Source of the DNA: an uncultured Flavobacteriaceae bacterium
Lineage (GTDB): Bacteria; Bacteroidota; Bacteroidia; Flavobacteriales; Flavobacteriaceae
Direction of reading: 5' to 3'
NCBI GenBank assembly: GCA_947501845.1
Contig: CANMXP010000004.1
Span: forward strand, 62,001 to 126,000
DNA length: 64,000 bases
Positions 52,148 through 61,572 of the stretch are shown piece after piece; position 1 is the stretch's first letter; each line of letters opens with the position of its first letter. The notes beneath the pieces were generated by a model. It had not been told where the DNA came from and did no database searches. It saw only the letters and a program-made list of their open reading frames with translations. The position numbers and the translations under genes are program-made.

Positions 52148-53224
52148 TTAATTACAACCATTGTCGTACCGTAGCCTATCATCGCCACCAACCCTTAAAT
52201 CTATTTTAGTTTGGGTATATTCCGATATTTCATGTAATATCCAGTCATTATTGCAATATGGTAAGCTCGGGACATTTATTGTAACTGTTATACTATTTGC
52301 TATTCCATTTGCTATCCAAGTGCCAAATACAGTTGTGTTACCCCAAGAAACAGATAACGTACCGTCTGTAAAGAAGTTAAATGTATAGCCATTATATATA
52401 TTATCTAGACTGTTACTGTCTCGCTTTAGTTTGTCTACTGTCCAGTCTGTACAGGTTGTTAGAACATTGGTTAATTGAACGGTGTCACAATCATCACAAT
52501 CATCATCGTTATAGTCGTAATCATCATCTTCATCACAATCATTACTGTGTGTATTAATAACAGTTTTTAATTCTATTAAATTATTAACACTTAATTCAGT
52601 TCCGTCAAGAAGGATGACAGTTATAGGGAAATTGATTGTTACATAATCGTTAGAATTTAAATTTTCAACAAGCTCAAATAACATGCTATCAGAATTTGCG
52701 GTCATTACATCTAAAAGCTCATTATTGGTATTAAAAATTGATGCCGTTATAGGATATTTAAAATCTAGACATTCAATGTCCTCATCCTGTTCATTTTCAC
52801 CTTTACAGTTTTTGGAGTAACTTGATAGTTCGGTGGCATTATTTATGGTCACTTTAGAATGATCTTTAAGACTTATTGTTATGGGATAGGTAATGTCTAG
52901 AGCATCAATATCGTCATCGTCTTCATCAAAAATATATTCAATAACTTTATAATCCTCTTTAGAGTTAATACTAATTTCTTGACTATTTGCAGTTACAGCC
53001 AATGGAAAATTGATGTTAAAGCAGTTAGATTTGTCAATAATGTTATCCTCAGACCCATCATTACTTACTGTTTTTAATATTAAACCAGCAATTTCTGAGT
53101 TGGAAACCAAAACTTCGTCTTCGGGAGCCTCTATCAATTCTCTTTCTTCAGTCCTACAGGCAGTTAGTAGTATTATTACTGCAGTAGAAACCATAAAAAG
53201 TATCTTAAATATTTTGTTTATCAA
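52148..53224 (-). CDS. Asp-rich lipoprotein with four internal repeats
   Basis: 358 residues. Start TTG at 53224 (no ATG nearer than codon 11). Lipobox LLTAC gives Cys23. Four repeats of about 22 residues share a YPIT/FPIT core: INFPLAVTANSQEISINS (71), ITYPITISLKDHSKVTINNA (111), FKYPITASIFNTNNELL (155) and INFPITVILLDGTELSVNN (197). Between them are acidic, possibly calcium-binding runs (DEDDDDIDALD, DCDEDDDYDYNDDD). The last 100 residues look lipocalin-like (NFFTDGTLSVSWGNTTVFG). Divergent from the FecI-like gene. Function unknown. Confidence 0.75.
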   Translation of the reverse strand: MINKIFKILFMVSTAVIILLTACRTEERELIEAPEDEVLVSNSEIAGLILKTVSNDGSEDNIIDKSNCFNINFPLAVTANSQEISINSKEDYKVIEYIFDEDDDDIDALDITYPITISLKDHSKVTINNATELSSYSKNCKGENEQDEDIECLDFKYPITASIFNTNNELLDVMTANSDSMLFELVENLNSNDYVTINFPITVILLDGTELSVNNLIELKTVINTHSNDCDEDDDYDYNDDDCDDCDTVQLTNVLTTCTDWTVDKLKRDSNSLDNIYNGYTFNFFTDGTLSVSWGNTTVFGTWIANGIANSITVTINVPSLPYCNNDWILHEISEYTQTKIDLRVGGDDRLRYDNGCN

Positions 53225-53306
53225 TGCTTTTTCTATCTTTAAGTTATATCTATAACAACTAAGGTTTGCAAAATCCTGAAATTTTTAAATTTATTTTTAC
53301 ATAACT

Positions 53307-53852
53307 TTGGATACTCAAAAATATATTTTGGAAAAAGACCTAAATAACTCCATTTGTAAAGAAGCCATTTTTGAGCATATTTATAATAAATACTCTAAAG
53401 ATTTATATAATTATTTATATTATAAATATGGCGAACAATTTAATCCTAATGATAAAGCTCAAGATGCCTTTGAGAAATTGTGGAGTAATTGTAAAAAAGT
53501 AACATTAAATAAAGCTAAATCTTTTTTATACACAATAGCTAATAATATGATGTTAAATGATATTAAACATCAAAAGGTTATTTTAAAACATCAACATAAG
53601 CATGTGAAGCAATATACCTATGAAACGCCCGAGTTTCTTTTAGAAAAAGAACAGTTTTTAGAACGTTACAATAAGGTATTAACAAGTTTAAATGAGGAGC
53701 AACGTGTTGCTTTTCTATTAAATAAAACAGAAGGGAAAAAACATAGTGAAATAGCAGAAATGTTAGGAGTTACTAAGAAGGTTGTGGAATATAGAATTTA
53801 TAGTGCTTTCAATATTTTAAAAAAAGAATTACAAGGGTTTAAAATAAAATAA
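53307..53852 (+). CDS. FecI-like ECF sigma factor
   Basis: 181 residues, start TTG at 53307 (in-frame TAA at 53286, no ATG). Region 2: NPNDKAQDAFEKLWSNCKKV and KSFLYTIANNMMLNDIKHQK. Region 4: LNEEQRVAFLLNKTEGKKHS and VTKKVVEYRIYSAFNILKK. It is followed 29 bp later by FecR and then a TonB-dependent receptor with an STN domain, the full cell-surface signalling layout. It would turn on the receptor operon when the receptor binds its ligand. Confidence 0.95.
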   Translation: MDTQKYILEKDLNNSICKEAIFEHIYNKYSKDLYNYLYYKYGEQFNPNDKAQDAFEKLWSNCKKVTLNKAKSFLYTIANNMMLNDIKHQKVILKHQHKHVKQYTYETPEFLLEKEQFLERYNKVLTSLNEEQRVAFLLNKTEGKKHSEIAEMLGVTKKVVEYRIYSAFNILKKELQGFKIK

Positions 53853-53881
53853 GGAGAAATAGTAGTAAGGTTGTTATATAT

Positions 53882-54796
53882 ATGATGGATAAGGATTATT
53901 TACTTGAGAAATGGTTGAAAAATGACTTGACTGATGCTGAAAAAAAGGCATTCGATGAGTTAGATGAAACCCCATTTAATCAATATATTATAGATGCCAC
54001 ACAGTATTTTAAAGCGTCTCAATTCTATGAAGCATCTAGTTTTGATGTGTTTAGGGAAAGACATAGTTCACATAAAAAAACTATTAGAAGATTACGAGGG
54101 TTAAATCCTTTATTAAAATTAGCCAGTGCTATTGTAATAGGTCTCGGGGTTTATTTAGTCTTTTTTTTCAATAAGCTCACACATATTGAAACTGTGGCAA
54201 GTGAAAAGACTACAATAGAACTTCCAGATCATTCAAAAGTTGAATTAAATGCTTTAACAACAATTCGGTTTGATGCTGAAAATTGGTATAAAAAAAGAGC
54301 CCTTGAGCTTAATGGAGAAGCATTTTTTAAAGTGGAAAAGGGAAGTGTTTTTGATGTTATAACGAAAGATGGTAAGATAACCGTAGTTGGAACACAATTT
54401 AATGTAAAACAGCGCGATCGTTATTTTGAGGTTAAATGTTTTGAAGGTGTTGTTAAAGTAGTATCAGATACCATTATAAGGGAATTACATGCAGGAAATG
54501 TTTTTCAGATTTTACATGGAAAGTTTTTTGAAACAAAAACTAAAGTTTTATCTCCAAAATGGATTCATAATATAAGTAATTTTGAGGCTGTTCCGTTCAA
54601 AGAGGTTTTAGCAGAATTTGAGCGCCAATTTAACATTGAGATCGACTATAATAATATTGATGTAAACCGATTATTTACTGGAGGCTTTATGCATGGAAAT
54701 CTTGAAAATGCATTGATTTCTGTTACGCAACCAATGAATATGACTTTTGAAATACGTTCTTCAAACCTGATAATAATTCATGGAAAGGAGGATTAA
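53882..54796 (+). CDS. FecR-family anti-sigma / signal transducer
   Basis: 304 residues, ATG at 53882 or 53885. The N-terminal cytoplasmic domain (YLLEKWLKNDLTDAEKKAFD) is followed by one span near 78-98. The FecR domain starts at TTIELPDHSKVELNALTTIR and ends near 205. A DUF4974-type C-terminus (NISNFEAVPFKEVLAEFERQ) contacts the receptor STN domain. Its last 17 bp overlap the receptor gene. Confidence 0.95.
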   Translation: MMDKDYLLEKWLKNDLTDAEKKAFDELDETPFNQYIIDATQYFKASQFYEASSFDVFRERHSSHKKTIRRLRGLNPLLKLASAIVIGLGVYLVFFFNKLTHIETVASEKTTIELPDHSKVELNALTTIRFDAENWYKKRALELNGEAFFKVEKGSVFDVITKDGKITVVGTQFNVKQRDRYFEVKCFEGVVKVVSDTIIRELHAGNVFQILHGKFFETKTKVLSPKWIHNISNFEAVPFKEVLAEFERQFNIEIDYNNIDVNRLFTGGFMHGNLENALISVTQPMNMTFEIRSSNLIIIHGKED

Positions 54797-57296
54797 AAAG
54801 ATAATTATTTTTTTTAGTCTCTTGTTTTTTACTGTCAATAGTATGTATGCTCAGGACAAAACAGGTTCGATAACTTTATTTCAAATAATCACAACAATTC
54901 AGGAGGCCTATAATGTTCAGTTTAACTATGCAGAAGATACCATTAAAGGCATATCGTTAAAACCTCCAGCTAAAAATTTATCGCTTTCAGAAGTTTTAAT
55001 ACATCTGGAAACCAATACAGGTTTATCGTTTACTGTAACGGGAGATGGGTTTATTCTTATTCAACCAAGAACAAATATTATATTTTGCGGATACCTTAAG
55101 AGTAAAGATAATTTAGAAGTCTTACCTTTTGCATCTATTCGAACTCCAAATAGTTTTGCGACGAGTGATGAAAATGGTTTTTTTCAAATCAAAGTTGAAA
55201 ATTCAACAACATTAATTACAATTCGTCATTTGGGGTATAAGATGATTAATGAAACATATAATAAATTAAAAATGTCTGATTGTGCAAATGTGTATTTGCA
55301 ATCCGATTTTCAACCACTATCTCAAGTTATTATTTCAAACTATATCACTAGTGGCATTAGTAAAATTAATAATGGGTCTTTTCAGATTGATTTTTCTAAT
55401 TTAGAGATTCTTCCAGGGTTAATCGATCATGATGTTTTACAATCTGTTCAAGCCTTTCCAGGGATTCAAAGTGTAAACGAAACGGTTTCAAATATAAATA
55501 TAAGGGGCGGAACTCATGATCAAAATCTCATTCTTTGGGATGATATAAAGATGTATCAATCTGGACATTTTTTTGGTTTAATCTCTATGTACAACCCTCA
55601 TATTACCCAAAAAGTGTCTTTAAGAAAAAGTGGTGGTGATGTTAGTTATACAGATGGTGTTTCTGGTACTATAGCTATGCAGACTGAGCATGAGGTAAAT
55701 AAAGTATTTAAAGGAGCTATTGGTGTAAACTTAACTGATGCTAATGGATTTGCAGATATTCCTGTTAGTGAGTCGTCTTCATTACAAATAGCGGCAAGGA
55801 AATCGACTAGCAATTTTTTTGAAACACCAACATATACAGCTTTTTTTGACAGAATCTCACAAAATACAGAAGTAGCTTCTAATACAGCAACTATTATGAA
55901 TAGTAATAAGTCATTTGACTTTTATGATACCTCGCTTAGATGGATTTATAATATTAGTGATCGTGATGAAGTACGAGTCAATTTTATTAATGTACATAAT
56001 CAACTTCAGTTTAATGAAAAAGCTACAATTAATCAAAAAGAAGAATCTCGTGATAGCAAACTAACTCAAAACAGTATTGCAGCAGCTATACATTACAATA
56101 GGATATGGAACGATAGATTAAAAACTGATTTTGAAATTTATGAAACTGATTATAAGTTAAGGGCCGTAAATGCTAATATACTTGATTCACAACGTTTTTT
56201 ACAAAAAAACGTCGTGTCTGAAACCAGTACAAAGCTTAAGGTGAATTATAAATTAAATAACAGGTTGCAGTTTTTAAATGGTTATCATTTTGTAGAGACT
56301 GAGGTAACTAATTTGGATGATGTAGATAGTCCTTTGTTTAGATCTTTGATCTCTGAGGTTGTTAGAACGCATGGCATTTTTTCACAAGTAGGCTATAAAA
56401 CATTAAATAATAAAACCAGCTTAAACCTTGGGGTTAGATATAATTATATAGGCAAATTTAAGAAGTCTATATGGGAACCACGGCTAAGTTTTAACCATCA
56501 ATTTCTTAACCATTTTTCACTTGAGGTTCTTGGAGAATATAAACATCAAAATACCTCACAAGTCATTAATTTTCAAAATGATTTTTTGGGGATAGAGAAA
56601 CGCAGGTGGCAATTGTCGGATGACAAAGAAATTCCAGTGATTACCAGTAAACAAATCTCATTAGGATTAAACTATAATCACAATAGCTTGTTGATTGGTG
56701 TTGATGTTTTTTATAAAACTGTTGATGGTATTACGGCCCAGAGCCAAGGGTTTCAGAACCAATACGAATTTGTTAAGAGTAGTGGGCGTTATGATGTAAA
56801 CGGGGTAGATATATTATTTAGAAAGCATATTGAAAGGTTTAGTACGTGGTTGAGTTATTCCTATATGAATAACCGGTATCTTTTTAAAGACCTAGAATCT
56901 GATTACTTTCCAAGTAATTATAATATTTCACACACAACTACTTTGGGAATGACTTATGCGTTAAATAACTTAAAATTTTCTGCAGGTCTCAATTGGCATT
57001 CTGGAAAACCTACAACACAAGCGGTTTTTGGAAATGAAATTGTTAATGGACAAGTAAATTATCAAGCAACTAATGCTTCAAATTTAAATACTTATTTGCG
57101 TTTAGATATTTCCGCCATTTATAACTTTAAATTGGGTAAACAGTCCAGAGGTAATTTTGGAATTTCATTTTGGAACATTTTGGATAGAGAAAATGAGATT
57201 GGTAATTTTTACCGTGTAAAAGATGAAAGTATCGTGGAAACCGTACAGACTTCTTTAGGACTTACGCCCAATGCTGTTTTTAGAGTGCATTTTTGA
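54780..57296 (+). CDS. TonB-dependent receptor with STN and carboxypeptidase-like domains
   Basis: 838 residues. Signal peptide (about 1-24), STN signalling domain (about 30-95), carboxypeptidase-regulatory-like domain (ASIRTPNSFATSDENGFFQI, about 115-135), plug with SVQAFPGIQSVNETVSNINI and RGGTHDQNLILWDD, then a barrel ending in NAVFRVHF with terminal Phe. It is an outer-membrane importer controlled by the sigma/FecR pair. No SusD, glycosidase or siderophore gene lies next to it, so the ligand is open. Confidence 0.94.
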   Translation: MERRIKKIIIFFSLLFFTVNSMYAQDKTGSITLFQIITTIQEAYNVQFNYAEDTIKGISLKPPAKNLSLSEVLIHLETNTGLSFTVTGDGFILIQPRTNIIFCGYLKSKDNLEVLPFASIRTPNSFATSDENGFFQIKVENSTTLITIRHLGYKMINETYNKLKMSDCANVYLQSDFQPLSQVIISNYITSGISKINNGSFQIDFSNLEILPGLIDHDVLQSVQAFPGIQSVNETVSNINIRGGTHDQNLILWDDIKMYQSGHFFGLISMYNPHITQKVSLRKSGGDVSYTDGVSGTIAMQTEHEVNKVFKGAIGVNLTDANGFADIPVSESSSLQIAARKSTSNFFETPTYTAFFDRISQNTEVASNTATIMNSNKSFDFYDTSLRWIYNISDRDEVRVNFINVHNQLQFNEKATINQKEESRDSKLTQNSIAAAIHYNRIWNDRLKTDFEIYETDYKLRAVNANILDSQRFLQKNVVSETSTKLKVNYKLNNRLQFLNGYHFVETEVTNLDDVDSPLFRSLISEVVRTHGIFSQVGYKTLNNKTSLNLGVRYNYIGKFKKSIWEPRLSFNHQFLNHFSLEVLGEYKHQNTSQVINFQNDFLGIEKRRWQLSDDKEIPVITSKQISLGLNYNHNSLLIGVDVFYKTVDGITAQSQGFQNQYEFVKSSGRYDVNGVDILFRKHIERFSTWLSYSYMNNRYLFKDLESDYFPSNYNISHTTTLGMTYALNNLKFSAGLNWHSGKPTTQAVFGNEIVNGQVNYQATNASNLNTYLRLDISAIYNFKLGKQSRGNFGISFWNILDRENEIGNFYRVKDESIVETVQTSLGLTPNAVFRVHF

Positions 57297-57828
57297 GTTC
57301 AACTTTGGTATTATGCCCTTCTAAAAGTTCTATATAATCATCCATTTTAAATTCGGAAGCTTTAAAGCTATTAGATCTTTTTTTGGACTGTTCTTGTCTG
57401 GTAATACTTCTTGAAAAACGACGAATACTTTGTTCAGAATCCAAAATAATACCAGGAACTGGTACGTTTTTCCCATTTTCATCTTTGGCAACCATAGTGA
57501 AATAAGAAGAGTTGCAATGTTTTGTTTCTCCTGTTTGAATATTTTCCGACTCCACACGAACCCCAATAACCATAGAAGTCCTACCTGTATAATTAACAGA
57601 TGCTTTTAAAGTTACCAGCTCACCAACATCAATAGGGTTTAAAAAATCTACTTTGTTTACAGATGCGGTTACGCAATAGTGTCTGGAATGTTTTGATGCA
57701 CAAGCAAACGCTATTTGATCCATTAAATTTAAAATATAACCACCATGAATTTTTCCACTAAAATTTGAATGCGATGGTAGCATTAATTCCGAGATGGTAA
57801 TTTGAGATTCTTTTATACTTTTAAACAT
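57280..57828 (-). CDS. Acyl-CoA thioesterase, hotdog fold
   Basis: 182 residues. SNFSGKIHGGYILNLMDQIA is the hotdog active-site helix region. VDFLNPIDVGELVTLKASVN and YTGRTSMVIGVRVESENI are typical of YciA/BFIT-type enzymes, which hydrolyse acyl-CoA. The C-terminal helical tail is extended. Convergent with the receptor gene, overlap 17 bp. It lies next to the DUF3307 gene (4 bp gap), so it may be the last gene of the SatD operon. Confidence 0.92.
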   Translation of the reverse strand: MFKSIKESQITISELMLPSHSNFSGKIHGGYILNLMDQIAFACASKHSRHYCVTASVNKVDFLNPIDVGELVTLKASVNYTGRTSMVIGVRVESENIQTGETKHCNSSYFTMVAKDENGKNVPVPGIILDSEQSIRRFSRSITRQEQSKKRSNSFKASEFKMDDYIELLEGHNTKVELKNAL

Positions 57829-57832
57829 GTAT

Positions 57833-58534
57833 TTAAGTTAACACAGTATATATAATACCTGTGGTGATTGCTATTCCAAAACTAATTAAAGTGCCTATTA
57901 AAATATACTCTGTAAGTTGTCTGTCTTTAGACTCTTTTAAATCTCCAAACCTGAAAACTGATTTTGCCGTAATTAAAAAACCAACAGCTTCCCAGTGGTT
58001 TAAAATTATAAATATAAACACTAAAACACGCTCTAAAATACCAATATATTTACCTGCATCCTTAAGGGATTCGTTATTTTTAGTAAGTTCTGAAATATTC
58101 CACTTTAAAAAAATGGTTTTCATAATTATAGACACTGGAATTGTTAAAAATGCTAGGCAAGTTAGTAGTAAAAGATTGTTTTCGGTTATGAGGGCCCCAA
58201 AATAAAATGCATCATTTGAATAGAAAAAGTAACATCCAAAGATTACTAAGACATGAAGTAATTGATCTATAAAAAATAATAATCGTTTTGTTTTTTTCTT
58301 TTGAAAAACAAGTTTTGCACCGTCAATTAGTAGATGCGTAATACCTATTGTTACTACGTAAGGCCATAGTGATATATCCCAAAGAAATACTATTAACAGC
58401 ACAATATGAATTAATATGTGTATATATAGTTTAGGTGATTTTAATTTTTTCTTTTCTTTTTCTTGAACCCATTTTTGAGGCTGTAGAAAAAAATCACCGA
58501 TTAAGTGAGCTAGTAAAAGTTTTAGTAATATCAT
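57833..58534 (-). CDS. DUF3307 integral membrane protein
   Basis: 233 residues, about seven spans. LLLAHLIGDFFLQPQKWVQE at the N-terminus and THLLIDGAKL (Asp) are DUF3307 signatures. Frequently paired with SatD-like genes, as here with a 4-bp ATGA overlap. Function unknown; the conserved Asp/His in spans 1 and 3 suggest ion or lipid handling. Confidence 0.88.
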   Translation of the reverse strand: MILLKLLLAHLIGDFFLQPQKWVQEKEKKKLKSPKLYIHILIHIVLLIVFLWDISLWPYVVTIGITHLLIDGAKLVFQKKKTKRLLFFIDQLLHVLVIFGCYFFYSNDAFYFGALITENNLLLLTCLAFLTIPVSIIMKTIFLKWNISELTKNNESLKDAGKYIGILERVLVFIFIILNHWEAVGFLITAKSVFRFGDLKESKDRQLTEYILIGTLISFGIAITTGIIYTVLT

Positions 58535-59160
58535 ATTAAAGCATTTATTTTTTTTCTGTACATAAGATCTAACTCCTTAATCTCGTCTAGGTGTGCTCTT
58601 TTTTGTCTGGTACTCACAGCATTTTGATTAATGCCCACGAACTTTCCCAGTTCGCTTTGCAATGCATCAGGTTTTTCTATGCTTAGTTTAACAATCTCTG
58701 CCAGATTTACGGTCCAGCTATCCATAGATATAAGTGCTAACTTAAAATATAAATTTAATGCTTCGTCAATTTCGAAACTGTTCGTCTTTATACGTAGGTT
58801 TTGTTTTTCTTTTTTCAAAGTTTCTAGTGTTTCTCCAGAAAATATAAACGCTTCGCCATTAGATTCTGTTACATTTTCTCCTTCGTAGGTTTTATTGCCA
58901 ATACCAATAGCTAAACGTACATCTAAACCATGAATGGCCTTTATACAAGCTTTTATATATATCGCAGCTATAAAGCTAGAATGAACATCTTTAATTTCTA
59001 TTTGAAAGCTATCTCCACGATATATCTCCCAATAAGTCTTGTCTGGACTTAAATAGGATAATGCACCTTTTAATGCTTTTATCCATATTTCTGGGTTTAC
59101 CTGACTTCTGGATTTGATAATATCACCTGTGATGACGCTTGTTATTATGTTTGGTATCAT
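58531..59160 (-). CDS. SatD-family protein with C-terminal helix-turn-helix
   Basis: 209 residues. The N-terminal domain (1-125) has ITGDIIKSRSQ, YWEIYRGDSFQIEI and VRLAIGIGNKTYEGENV, with a cyclase-like fold by pattern. The C-terminus, ALQSELGKFVGINQNAVSTR (166-185), is a clear HTH. Known family, named from the Streptococcus sat locus, function unknown. It begins 3 bp from an array of four dyads and is a natural candidate for their binder. Co-translated with DUF3307. Confidence 0.88.
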   Translation of the reverse strand: MIPNIITSVITGDIIKSRSQVNPEIWIKALKGALSYLSPDKTYWEIYRGDSFQIEIKDVHSSFIAAIYIKACIKAIHGLDVRLAIGIGNKTYEGENVTESNGEAFIFSGETLETLKKEKQNLRIKTNSFEIDEALNLYFKLALISMDSWTVNLAEIVKLSIEKPDALQSELGKFVGINQNAVSTRQKRAHLDEIKELDLMYRKKINALI

Positions 59161-59162
59161 TA

Positions 59163-59266
59163 TATCACGTTTTTATGCGATAAACAAATATATCACGTTT
59201 TTATGTGATAAACAAATATATCACGTTTTTATGTGATAATTTTAAATATCACACTATTGTGTGATA
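59163..59266 (-). promoter_or_regulatory. Four-dyad operator array with embedded promoter before satD
   Basis: Four 20-bp dyads TATCAC-N8-GTGATA at 59163-59182 (one mismatch, GCGATA), 59191-59210, 59219-59238 and 59247-59266, at an exact 28-bp period. On the minus strand the spacers give TATATTTG (59192-59185 and 59220-59213). TTTG of one unit lies 20 nt before TATATTTG of the next, a full Bacteroidota promoter, with a dyad filling the -33/-7 spacer. Confidence 0.85.
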
Positions 59267-59276
59267 AGTAAGCTAA

Positions 59277-60596
59277 TTAATTATCTTCTTCTGCACGTTT
59301 TATAATGGCCTCAGGCAATGCCTTTTTAGCTTTAGCTCCCATCTTTTTAATTTTTTCAACACTTGTAACTAAGTTGCCTTTACCTTCAACCAATTTGTTC
59401 ATGGCAGCCGAATAATCTGTTTTTGCAGCATCAATTTTTTTGCCAACACCTGTTAAATCTTTTACTAAACCTTCAAACTTATCGTATAAGGCACCTGCTT
59501 GTCTGGCTATTTCAATAGCATTTCGCTGTTGTTTTTCATTGTTCCACATAGTATCAATCGTACGAAGTGTAGCTAGTAGGGTAGATGGTGTTACAATAAC
59601 AATATTTTTCTCGAAAGCTTTATTGTATATAGAATTATCTTCGTTTACAACAATAGCAAAAGCGGGTTCTATAGGGATAAACATGAGCACAAAATCAGGT
59701 GATTCTATATCGTATAAATCTTGATAATTTTTTTCAGAAAGTTGATCAACATGTTTTTTAATAGAGTTAACATGTGCTTTTAAAAAAGGCATCTTTTCAT
59801 CATCTTCTGCATTGACTAAGCGTTCGTAATCAGTTAATGATACTTTGGAGTCGATAATCATTTTTTTACTATCTGGAAGATGTAAAACAACATCGGGTAA
59901 GACTCTGGAGCCATCCTCAAGGGTAAAACTTTGTTGAACAAAATATTCTCTGTCTTTTTCTAATCCAGATTTTTCAAGGACACGTTCTAAAACCAATTCC
60001 CCCCAATTTCCTTGCATTTTGCTATCGCCTTTTAAAGCTTTGGTTAGGTTGGTAGCCTCTTTAGTCATTTGCTGATTAAGATCTTTTAAGCCTAGCAATT
60101 GTTCCTTTAAAGCAGAATGCATACTAATGCTTTCTTTTTGGGATGCTTCTACTTTTTTCTCAAAACCTTGTATTTTTTCTTGTAACGGATTTAAAATATT
60201 TTTAATATTCTCTTTGTTTTGAAGTGTGAATTTCTCAGACTTTTCATCTAATATTTTAGTAGCTAACAACTCAAAGTCTTTGCGTAATTGTTCCTGACGC
60301 TCTTCTAACTCTTTATCTCGTTTTAAATTTAATTGCTGAAGATTTTCGAATTCAGTATTTTTTCTGGCTAACTCAGAATTTAAAAACTCTTTTTCTCTTC
60401 TTATATCTTCACGTTCATGCTCAATTTTACTAAGATTTTGCTTTAACTCATCAATGGTTAAACTCATTTGATTCTGGCGCTCTTCCAATGTACTTTTTTC
60501 ACTTTTACTTTTTAACTTAGTGAATAAGATGCCCAAATAACCACCAATTGCAGCGGAAATGACTATAGAGATTATAAGAATAAGATTGTCGTTCAT
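59277..60596 (-). CDS. rmuC: DNA recombination protein RmuC
   Basis: 439 residues. One N-terminal span (about 4-26), then a long coiled coil (about 32-185) and the RmuC domain with MQGNWGELVLERVLEKSGLE (about 197), HLPDSKKMIIDSKVSLTDYE and FIPIEPAFAIVVNED. RmuC limits DNA rearrangements at inverted repeats and belongs to the PD-(D/E)xK nuclease group. It stands 117 bp upstream of satD on the same strand. The array lies in that gap. Confidence 0.95.
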   Translation of the reverse strand: MNDNLILIISIVISAAIGGYLGILFTKLKSKSEKSTLEERQNQMSLTIDELKQNLSKIEHEREDIRREKEFLNSELARKNTEFENLQQLNLKRDKELEERQEQLRKDFELLATKILDEKSEKFTLQNKENIKNILNPLQEKIQGFEKKVEASQKESISMHSALKEQLLGLKDLNQQMTKEATNLTKALKGDSKMQGNWGELVLERVLEKSGLEKDREYFVQQSFTLEDGSRVLPDVVLHLPDSKKMIIDSKVSLTDYERLVNAEDDEKMPFLKAHVNSIKKHVDQLSEKNYQDLYDIESPDFVLMFIPIEPAFAIVVNEDNSIYNKAFEKNIVIVTPSTLLATLRTIDTMWNNEKQQRNAIEIARQAGALYDKFEGLVKDLTGVGKKIDAAKTDYSAAMNKLVEGKGNLVTSVEKIKKMGAKAKKALPEAIIKRAEEDN

Positions 60597-60696
60597 TTAT
60601 TTGAAAAAATATATATAATCAAAGATAATTTTTTTGAATGGAAGACAGAAGATGGTTACTAAATATTTTGAAATTTAGAATGCGTTTTTGGGAATA

Positions 60697-61491
60697 TTAT
60701 TTCTTAACCCTAAAACTACCCGTTTTGTTGTCAAAAACTATTAAATCTTGGGGAAATAAATCGTTGAAAGTCCCTTTGTCTATTAAATTGCTTGGTTGCC
60801 CCGTAATAACAGTGTCTTTGGTCATAACAATCAATGTATCACATAATTGAATAGCCAAATCTATTTCATGAGAAGAAAATAAAATGGTTTTGTTTGTTTC
60901 CTTGGCTAAGTTCTGAAGCAGTTTTAAGATATAGGCTTTGTGATACATATCTAGATGCGTGGTAGGTTCATCTAGAATAATCAAATCGGTATCTTGCGCC
61001 AGGGCACGTGCTATCATAACTTTTTGCAATTGACCATCACTCAACTCATAGCATTTTTTGTGTTTTAAATCGTCAATATTGGTTTGAAATAAGGATTGGT
61101 TTATAACTTGAAGATCCTTACTTGTTAGACTTCCAACCCAATTGGTATACGGCTGACGTCCTAGTGCTACCAATTCAAAAACAGTAAGATTTTTTGAACC
61201 TAAAGATTCTGTAAGTACCAAACTTAATACTTTAGCTAAATTGATATTTGAATAATTCTCTAAAGAGGTATTATTAATGGTAATATTCCCATCAAGTTTA
61301 CGTTGCACACTAGTGAGTGTTCGTAGCAAGGTAGACTTTCCAATACCATTAGCTCCAATGAGTCCGACAAGCTCTCCTTTATGTAACTTAATATTTATGT
61401 TAGAGGCTATAACCGTTTTTTCTTTCTTACTAGTATAACCAATGGCTAAATCTTGAGTTTTTAGAACGATATGTGACTTGTTTTTTGTCAT
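60697..61491 (-). CDS. ABC transporter ATPase, FecE/BtuD type
   Basis: 264 residues. GANGIGKSTLLRTL (Walker A), LSDGQLQKVMIARALAQ (signature), LIILDEPTTHLD (Walker B), ILFSSHEI (H-loop His). Third gene of an importer for a metal chelate (siderophore, heme or cobalamin) with the permease at 61573 and the binding protein at 62605. The 81-bp gap to the permease gene shows no terminator. Confidence 0.94.
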   Translation of the reverse strand: MTKNKSHIVLKTQDLAIGYTSKKEKTVIASNINIKLHKGELVGLIGANGIGKSTLLRTLTSVQRKLDGNITINNTSLENYSNINLAKVLSLVLTESLGSKNLTVFELVALGRQPYTNWVGSLTSKDLQVINQSLFQTNIDDLKHKKCYELSDGQLQKVMIARALAQDTDLIILDEPTTHLDMYHKAYILKLLQNLAKETNKTILFSSHEIDLAIQLCDTLIVMTKDTVITGQPSNLIDKGTFNDLFPQDLIVFDNKTGSFRVKK

Positions 61492-61572
61492 AAATTACAA
61501 TAGAAGAACTCCACTTTCTAAATATTTACAGTATTAATTTTTTTGTATAATAGTTTTTATCTTTTGTCTATT

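Noticed and set aside
59161-59268. Four 28-bp repeats resembling a small CRISPR array
   Set aside because: Repeats follow one another directly with no unique spacers of 30-40 bp and no cas genes are near; the dyad and promoter structure explains them better.
60638-60850. 70-codon plus-strand frame between rmuC and the ABC ATPase gene
   Set aside because: Most of it is antisense to the conserved ATPase C-terminus, with no supporting features.
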